A DNA stretch of 26,101 bases from a virus, in IMG/VR virus record IMGVR_UViG_3300002231_001788, positions 7 to 26,107 of that record; one strand, written 5' to 3'. This document shows, in pieces, positions 23,271-26,101 of this stretch; the first letter of the stretch is position 1, and each line of letters begins with the position of its first letter. A program made the position numbers and the translations under genes. Below the pieces are notes generated by a model. That model searched no databases, was not told where the DNA came from, and was given only the letters and a program-made list of their open reading frames with translations.

Positions 23271-23299
23271 ATAATACGAAATATATTTCACATTGTCAA
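23271..23299 (-). promoter_or_regulatory. Sigma70-type promoter with palindromic operator in the spacer
   Basis: Read on the minus strand: -35 TTGACA (23299-23294), a 17-bp spacer, -10 TATTAT (23276-23271), with an AT-rich tract upstream. The -35 is a perfect consensus and the -10 has one mismatch. The spacer contains the 12-bp perfect palindrome GAAATATATTTC (23278-23289), a candidate repressor site between -35 and -10. The predicted start near 23264 gives a short leader ending at the AAGGAG of the 58-aa gene. The promoter points toward the terminase and structural genes. Confidence 0.85.
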
Positions 23300-23326
23300 G
23301 GGGTTTATGAAAATTAATTCACTTTT

Positions 23327-23536
23327 TTATGGTGCGTTCCTCAACCATCTAAGCTGATCCATCCTCTCTGAGAGGATAGCTGAGCGTAGTTCCTTTATTT
23401 TGGCTTTTAGCTGTTCAATTTCCAGTTTTTGGGCTTTAAGGGTTTCAATGGTCTTTAAGTCACCGGCAGCTTGGAACCGCTCGGAGTATGCCCTGGCCAT
23501 GCCAGAGGCTTTAAATTCTGTTACTTTAAGATCCAT
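23327..23536 (-). CDS. Coiled-coil hypothetical protein, 69 aa
   Basis: Begins MDLKVTEFKASGMARAYSER, and residues about 27-58 form a likely coiled coil (TIETLKAQKLEIEQLKAKIKE). It ends in a basic/aromatic tail (QLRWLRNAP). ATG at 23536 has AGAGG four bases upstream; a GTG start at 23575 would add 13 residues but has no clear ribosome binding site. It is the last gene before the promoter. No family or function recognised. Confidence 0.6.
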   Translation of the reverse strand: MDLKVTEFKASGMARAYSERFQAAGDLKTIETLKAQKLEIEQLKAKIKELRSAILSERMDQLRWLRNAP

Positions 23537-23591
23537 CTTACCTCTGTCCACTCCCCGGTTATATCTGTAGTCCACACATACTTTAAAGTAG

Positions 23592-23738
23592 TTATTCAGG
23601 GGGGTAGGGCAAGCTATTTCCCCAGTACCTGGACTGATATTTTTTAAACTGACTCAGCACTGAGTCTAAAACTCTGGGTTCTGTAGCATCCCCATATCGG
23701 CACATAATCCTGACGAGGTTTCTTTCAAGCTGTTTCAT
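23592..23738 (-). CDS. Small hypothetical protein, 48 aa
   Basis: From ATG at 23738 it reads MKQLERNLVRIMCRYGD, then VLDSVLSQFKKYQSRYW and a Pro-rich end. GAGGTAGACAA gives a good ribosome binding site, and the ATG overlaps the stop of the 118-aa gene as ATGA. No family recognised. The junction sequence at its start is shared with the next upstream gene boundary. Confidence 0.65.
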   Translation of the reverse strand: MKQLERNLVRIMCRYGDATEPRVLDSVLSQFKKYQSRYWGNSLPYPPE

Positions 23739-24091
23739 TTGTCTACCTCACTTAAAGCTTTAATTAGTGCTTTCCAGCATGTTTCTGGCTTAGCGGTGTG
23801 TAAATCCCACCCACTTATAGGTTTTCCACGCTCATTATACCGTATATAATCGTAATAAATGTCTGAAACATCGTGGTATTCGTCTATGAGCGTACTTTTC
23901 ATCTTCTCCCAAATCTCATCCCACCATTTGCGTCCTTCATTGGGTTCCCATTGTGAAATGTGCAGTTCTTCTTTTGTTTTATCAGTATAAAACCCTTTCC
24001 AATATGGGCCATCAGGTTGTTGATACTCATTTGCGTATCTCCACCCCATCAGCTTTTCAGCTACCAGTTTTTTTTCTTCTTCAAGTGTCAT
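23735..24091 (-). CDS. Hypothetical protein, 118 aa, possibly phage ABA-sandwich-like
   Basis: The start TLEEEKKLVAEKLMGW and the end TAKPETCWKALIKALSE recall the small phage ABA-sandwich proteins, which begin with a helix leading to a MGW motif and end with a Cys/Trp-containing helix. The middle is Trp/Tyr-rich (GPYWKGFYTDKTKEEL, IYYDYIRYNERGKP). The family call is a weak resemblance. ATG has AGAGG upstream, within a junction repeated at the next boundary. Function of this family is unknown. Confidence 0.7.
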   Translation of the reverse strand: MTLEEEKKLVAEKLMGWRYANEYQQPDGPYWKGFYTDKTKEELHISQWEPNEGRKWWDEIWEKMKSTLIDEYHDVSDIYYDYIRYNERGKPISGWDLHTAKPETCWKALIKALSEVDK

Positions 24092-24405
24092 TTGTCTACC
24101 TCTTTGCTGTTGTCAAAAAGTTTGAGTGCTTTTTTAAGGCAATTCTTGCAAATATCTGCTGTGCTACTTTCATAATCTGGTTCCTCTCCGATTGTAACAA
24201 CGATAGAAAATGATTTTCCGCATTCATCGCAGTCTGGAACAGCCGTCCAAGATTTATTACCTATTATTTTATCAACATCATTGGGGTTAGGGTTGTCGCC
24301 CAATGCTTTTAACATTTCTCTAATATCAAAGTTACTGCTTGGATATTGATTAATCCAATTTTTTAAAACAGTTTTTGCCCTTGTTTTTCGAGTTACTTTT
24401 TCCAT
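24088..24405 (-). CDS. Zinc-binding hypothetical protein, 105 aa
   Basis: Start at 24405 is supported by GGGGGAGG upstream; an earlier in-frame start would add 12 Gln/Gly-rich residues and has no support. The N-terminus is basic (KVTRKTRAKTVLKNW). A CDEC pair and a CKNC pair, about 30 residues apart, suggest one zinc site. It ends NSKEVDK, a tail that is essentially the reverse side of the next gene's ribosome binding site. No family identified. Confidence 0.7.
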   Translation of the reverse strand: MEKVTRKTRAKTVLKNWINQYPSSNFDIREMLKALGDNPNPNDVDKIIGNKSWTAVPDCDECGKSFSIVVTIGEEPDYESSTADICKNCLKKALKLFDNSKEVDK

Positions 24406-24596
24406 CACCCCTCCCCCTCTTTGCTGTTGCGGGTGTTCCATGCTTTAATGACTTTTTTTGTATTAGTGTTTGATGATTTTAGCCAAGTGCTGGGCATTAT
24501 CAAACACTTTTTATTTCGGCACGAAATATTTGCCTTTTCAAAAACGATGCTTGTTTCTGGTGCTTCTCCACAAAATGGACATGGTAATAATTCCAT
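24405..24596 (-). CDS. Lar-like (restriction alleviation type) zinc mini-protein, 63 aa
   Basis: Starts MELLPCPFCGEAP and has a second pair in ISCRNKKCLIM, then IKAWNTRN near the end. CPFCG, a central CxxxxC and the terminal AWN-R are the pattern of Lar-type and related phage zinc-ribbon proteins. Lar from Rac prophage modulates type I restriction; many relatives have no tested activity, so an anti-restriction role is inference. ATG at 24596 is used (GTG at 24599 is also in frame); GGGGAGG lies upstream. It overlaps its neighbours by 1 bp on each side. Confidence 0.75.
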   Translation of the reverse strand: MELLPCPFCGEAPETSIVFEKANISCRNKKCLIMPSTWLKSSNTNTKKVIKAWNTRNSKEGEG

Positions 24597-24862
24597 CACC
24601 CCTCCCCCTTTACTTGCAACACAGCCCTTAAAACTTCTGGTAAGTTTCCTAAAAGAGTGTCAATAAATTCATATACTGTGAGAAACTTGAAAATTACAGC
24701 GTGTTTTTCTTTGTCTGTCAGTTTTTCCCATAAAATATTAAAGTGTCTGTGGTTGATGTCTGGGTTGAATAAGTGGTGGACGTTACCAGAAATATCATTG
24801 TAAGACTTGCTTACATCCCGGCCCATCATCTCAGCCAACTGTCTGCGCTCTTGTTCTGTCAT
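24596..24862 (-). CDS. Hypothetical accessory protein, 88 aa
   Basis: Starts MTEQERRQLAEMMGRDVSKS, then HHLFNPDINHRHFNILWEKL and a helical end (YEFIDTLLGNLPEVLRAVLQ). The motif NPDINHRHFNILWEKL and the terminal helix bear a loose likeness to small phage ABA-sandwich proteins, but I do not assign it. Its stop lies inside a 19-bp repeated junction. The ATG overlaps the stop of the next upstream gene (ATGA). Confidence 0.7.
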   Translation of the reverse strand: MTEQERRQLAEMMGRDVSKSYNDISGNVHHLFNPDINHRHFNILWEKLTDKEKHAVIFKFLTVYEFIDTLLGNLPEVLRAVLQVKGEG

Positions 24863-25020
24863 GTGTCCTCACTGGGTTTTAGTATTTTCATTAAACCGTT
24901 ACACATATCACATTGCCACGGCCCGGTACTGGTTCCGCTCCACGGCCTATCTGCCGGGTGTCCCGGCGGGTGTGATACCGTTCCCTGTCCATTACATTTC
25001 GGGCATAGTTGCCATTCCAT
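24859..25020 (-). CDS. Two-CxxC zinc mini-protein, 53 aa
   Basis: From ATG at 25020 the peptide reads MEWQLCPKCNGQGTVSHPPG and later WQCDMCNGLMKI. CPKCNGQG and CDMCNG are in the style of DnaJ-type CxxCxG zinc fingers, with a His/Pro-rich linker. GGAAGG precedes the ATG. Its stop overlaps the next gene as ATGA and its ATG overlaps the preceding stop. Function unknown; such mini-proteins occur in phage accessory regions. Confidence 0.7.
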   Translation of the reverse strand: MEWQLCPKCNGQGTVSHPPGHPADRPWSGTSTGPWQCDMCNGLMKILKPSEDT

Positions 25021-25247
25021 CACCCACCTTCCTTTGCTGGGGTTAAAAGTTCGTCAATTAATTCTTGCTTTTTGAATACTTTAATTACAGCGGAGGCGTT
25101 TACTTCTTTAACCGCTTTCAATGTTCCCAGAAGCTCTTTTATACGGGCTTGCTGGGTGTCATAAACGTCTTTTATTTCGGCTAAGTAACAATTGCAAGCG
25201 TAATTATCCGCACTGCACGTTTCACATTCCCATTCTGTACCTTCCAT
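25020..25247 (-). CDS. Cys-rich hypothetical protein with helical C-terminus, 75 aa
   Basis: The N-terminus holds four Cys in WECETCSADNYACNCYL, which could bind one zinc. Residues about 22-65 are helical (QARIKELLGTLKAVKEV). It ends TPAKEGG, again formed by the next gene's ribosome binding site. ATG at 25247 is supported by GGAG eight bases upstream. No family recognised. Confidence 0.7.
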   Translation of the reverse strand: MEGTEWECETCSADNYACNCYLAEIKDVYDTQQARIKELLGTLKAVKEVNASAVIKVFKKQELIDELLTPAKEGG

Positions 25248-25347
25248 CGCCTATTCTCCATTGGTTGGGGTTATCCGCTTCCGATTCCGTCTCCGCTTCC
25301 GATTCCGTCTCCGATTCCGTTTCCGTATCCGCTTCCGCTTCCGTCAT
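25222..25347 (-). CDS. Possible acidic dipeptide-repeat protein, 41 aa
   Basis: ATG at 25347 follows the stop of the DUF6948-like gene by three bases. The peptide starts MTEAEADTETESETESEA and continues as Glu alternating with Thr, Ser or Ala to residue 24, then DNPNQWRIGDGRYRMGM. The ribosome binding site is weak (GGAAAG at a long distance). Its end overlaps the 75-aa gene by 26 bp. It could be a real acidic micro-protein or only an open frame through a hexanucleotide repeat. Confidence 0.4.
   Translation of the reverse strand: MTEAEADTETESETESEAETESEADNPNQWRIGDGRYRMGM
25274..25344. repeat. Hexanucleotide (TTCCGN-type) tandem repeat, 71 bp
   Basis: The stretch is built of TCCG-containing hexamers with variable last bases. 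It contains an exact tandem duplication of the 18-mer TCCGCTTCCGATTCCGTC (25274-25291 and 25292-25309). It is in frame with the acidic ORF, so length changes by six bases would keep that frame. Confidence 0.85.
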
Positions 25348-25350
25348 GTG

Positions 25351-25713
25351 TCACGCTTTCCATACATCGACCCCATCCAGGCTTTCTTTCGCTTTGTCGG
25401 TAAGGCTTAGAATTTCAATGGCCTCTGTCAATGTGACAGTGTCCACGATTTCAGGAAATTTGCATTTACTTTTATCGGGCGTTCCGCTTTGAGCGCACTC
25501 GCTTAAAGACGCTCCGAACCATCTCCACATTCTACGGGCCTTTTTAAGAACAGCCGTTTTGCCCTCAAGGCTTTTCAGGTATCCGTAAAAAACACCGGCA
25601 GAATATGTTCGCACAATTACTGCCTCCATACCATCCAGCTTTTCAGCCTTTTCGGGAATACTGTCTTTTCTGACGTATTCAATTTCATTTATTTTTAATG
25701 TATTTGGTTCCAT
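25351..25713 (-). CDS. DUF6948-like phage protein, 120 aa
   Basis: Contains AVIVRTYSAGVFYGYLKSLE near 33-52, then LKKARRMWRWFGASLSECAQ near 64-83 and VTLTEAIEILSLTDKAKESL near the end. These match what I remember of the DUF6948 family, common in phages and of unknown function: VRTYSAGV, NARR-W-W-GA-SL-E-A and EI-LTEAIEI. ATG at 25713 has AAGGAG seven bases upstream; the ATG at 25719 is too close to it. A 120-bp stretch with a possible micro-ORF lies upstream. Confidence 0.78.
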   Translation of the reverse strand: MEPNTLKINEIEYVRKDSIPEKAEKLDGMEAVIVRTYSAGVFYGYLKSLEGKTAVLKKARRMWRWFGASLSECAQSGTPDKSKCKFPEIVDTVTLTEAIEILSLTDKAKESLDGVDVWKA

Positions 25714-25728
25714 AATCATTCTCCTTTG

Positions 25729-25827
25729 TTATTGTGTGGTTAGTGATGACAAGGCAGGGGACGCTGGTAGTTGCAACCGACAACACGCATAAAGCGAATC
25801 GTTACCAGCCGGATATTCAATCACCAT
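25729..25827 (-). CDS. Possible micro-protein, 32 aa
   Basis: ATG at 25827 with AGGTGG seven bases upstream. The peptide starts MVIEYPAGNDSLYACCRLQL and continues PASPALSSLTTQ, with a Cys pair. It fits between the repeat gene stop (25840) and the next ribosome binding site. The region also holds a 7-bp inverted repeat (GCTGGTA at 25763-25769 and TACCAGC at 25803-25809), so an RNA structure is an alternative explanation. Confidence 0.45.
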   Translation of the reverse strand: MVIEYPAGNDSLYACCRLQLPASPALSSLTTQ

Positions 25828-25839
25828 ACCTTGCCACCT

Positions 25840-26101
25840 TTATACATAGTCAATTTTATAAGATTTGTCGGCTACACATATTTTCTTACCTTTAATAATA
25901 ATACCGCCGATTTGTGATTCGATGACACCTCCATCCACAGACTCGATGCTCCCTCCATCCACAGACTCGATGCTCCCTCCACGCACAGACTCGATGCTCC
26001 CTCCATACACAGACTTGATGACACCTCCATCCACAGACTCGATGCTCCCTCCATACACAGACTCGATGCTCCCTCCACGCACAGACTTGATGCTCCCTCC
26101 A
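25840..26101 (-). CDS. Octapeptide-repeat protein, 3' end only (truncated by the window)
   Basis: An open frame enters from the right edge and ends at TAA 25840-25842. The visible part is nine octapeptide units, GG-S/V-I-E/K-S-V-x, followed by a short end domain (KICVADKSYKIDYV). The last position varies between Tyr, Asp and Arg. Gly-Gly turns with alternating Ile/Val suggest a narrow beta-solenoid. No signal peptide can be judged because the start is outside. An in-frame GTG at 26082 is inside the repeat and is not the likely start. Function unknown. Confidence 0.75.
   Translation of the reverse strand, partial: GGSIKSVRGGSIESVYGGSIESVDGGVIKSVYGGSIESVRGGSIESVDGGSIESVDGGVIESQIGGIIIKGKKICVADKSYKIDYV
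25885..26101 (-). repeat. 24-bp tandem repeats coding for the octapeptide, nine units visible
   Basis: Units of 24 bp run from the window edge to about 25885. Seven are nearly identical and differ mainly in the last codon (TAT, GAT or CGT), one base changing Glu to Lys (GAG/AAG), and Ser to Val (AGC/GTC). The two units nearest the stop (GGVIESQI and GGIIIKGK) are more degenerate. The array may continue beyond the window. Confidence 0.9.

Noticed and set aside
25121-25492. Plus-strand open frame with Ser-Ala-Ser-Asp-Ser-Val repeats
   Set aside because: It is the antisense reading of the hexanucleotide repeat; no ribosome binding site, and all neighbours are on the other strand.
25872-26078. 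Second minus-strand frame through the 24-bp repeats
   Set aside because: A 24-bp repeat is open in more than one frame; the chosen frame gives regular GG-x-I-x-S-V units and a non-repeat end domain.
25885-26101. CRISPR array
   Set aside because: Units are directly adjacent without unique spacers and are in a coding frame.
25885-26101. Target of a diversity-generating retroelement
   Set aside because: The changing codons are TAT/GAT/CGT rather than adenine-specific changes against a template, and no reverse transcriptase is visible here.

Overview
The window is part of the genome of a tailed double-stranded DNA phage, or an integrated prophage, with a short-tailed P22-type virion programme. 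Every gene I can support lies on the minus strand, so transcription runs from the right end of the window to the left. The evidence is the gene order in transcription direction: small terminase candidate, large terminase, portal, scaffold, coat, gp4-like tail accessory factor, gp10-like tail hub, fibre, and three candidate DNA-ejection proteins. Genes are packed with ATGA, TAATG or TTGA stop-start overlaps and many have clear AGGAG-type ribosome binding sites, which indicates a bacterial host. The host cannot be named; the fibre repeat style and small-gene content remind me of environmental and marine phages, which is an impression only.

Right part (about 22.3-26.1 kb): an accessory region of very small genes. 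It starts at the window edge with a truncated gene made of 24-bp tandem repeats encoding an octapeptide. Then come a DUF6948-like protein, an acidic hexanucleotide-repeat ORF, several Cys-rich (zinc-binding) mini-proteins including a Lar-like one, and short genes joined by near-identical stop/start junctions. A near-consensus sigma70-type promoter (TTGACA, 17 bp, TATTAT) at 23271-23299, with a 12-bp palindrome in its spacer, begins a second run of small genes. These include a 51-aa helix-turn-helix protein with a TTG start and a 28-aa membrane peptide, and the run leads directly into the terminase genes.

Middle part (about 13.7-22.3 kb): small terminase candidate, TerL, a zinc-ribbon mini-protein, portal, a cluster of small membrane/basic proteins, a beta-helix protein, two putative virion appendage proteins, a hypothetical protein, and scaffold.

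Left part (1-13.7 kb): coat protein preceded by two tandem hairpins, a small coat-linked protein, an unusual glycosyltransferase-methyltransferase fusion, a small linker protein, gp4-like and gp10-like tail proteins, a 1085-aa repeat-built fibre, and three candidate ejection proteins. One of these is extremely Gln/Asn-rich with 22-residue repeats. Another gene starts at position 35 and leaves the window.

Together the genes package DNA (TerS/TerL/portal), build the head (scaffold/coat), close it and form the tail (gp4/gp10), recognise the host (fibre and the beta-helix cluster) and deliver DNA (ejection proteins). No integrase, replication gene, endolysin, tRNA or CRISPR array is visible here.
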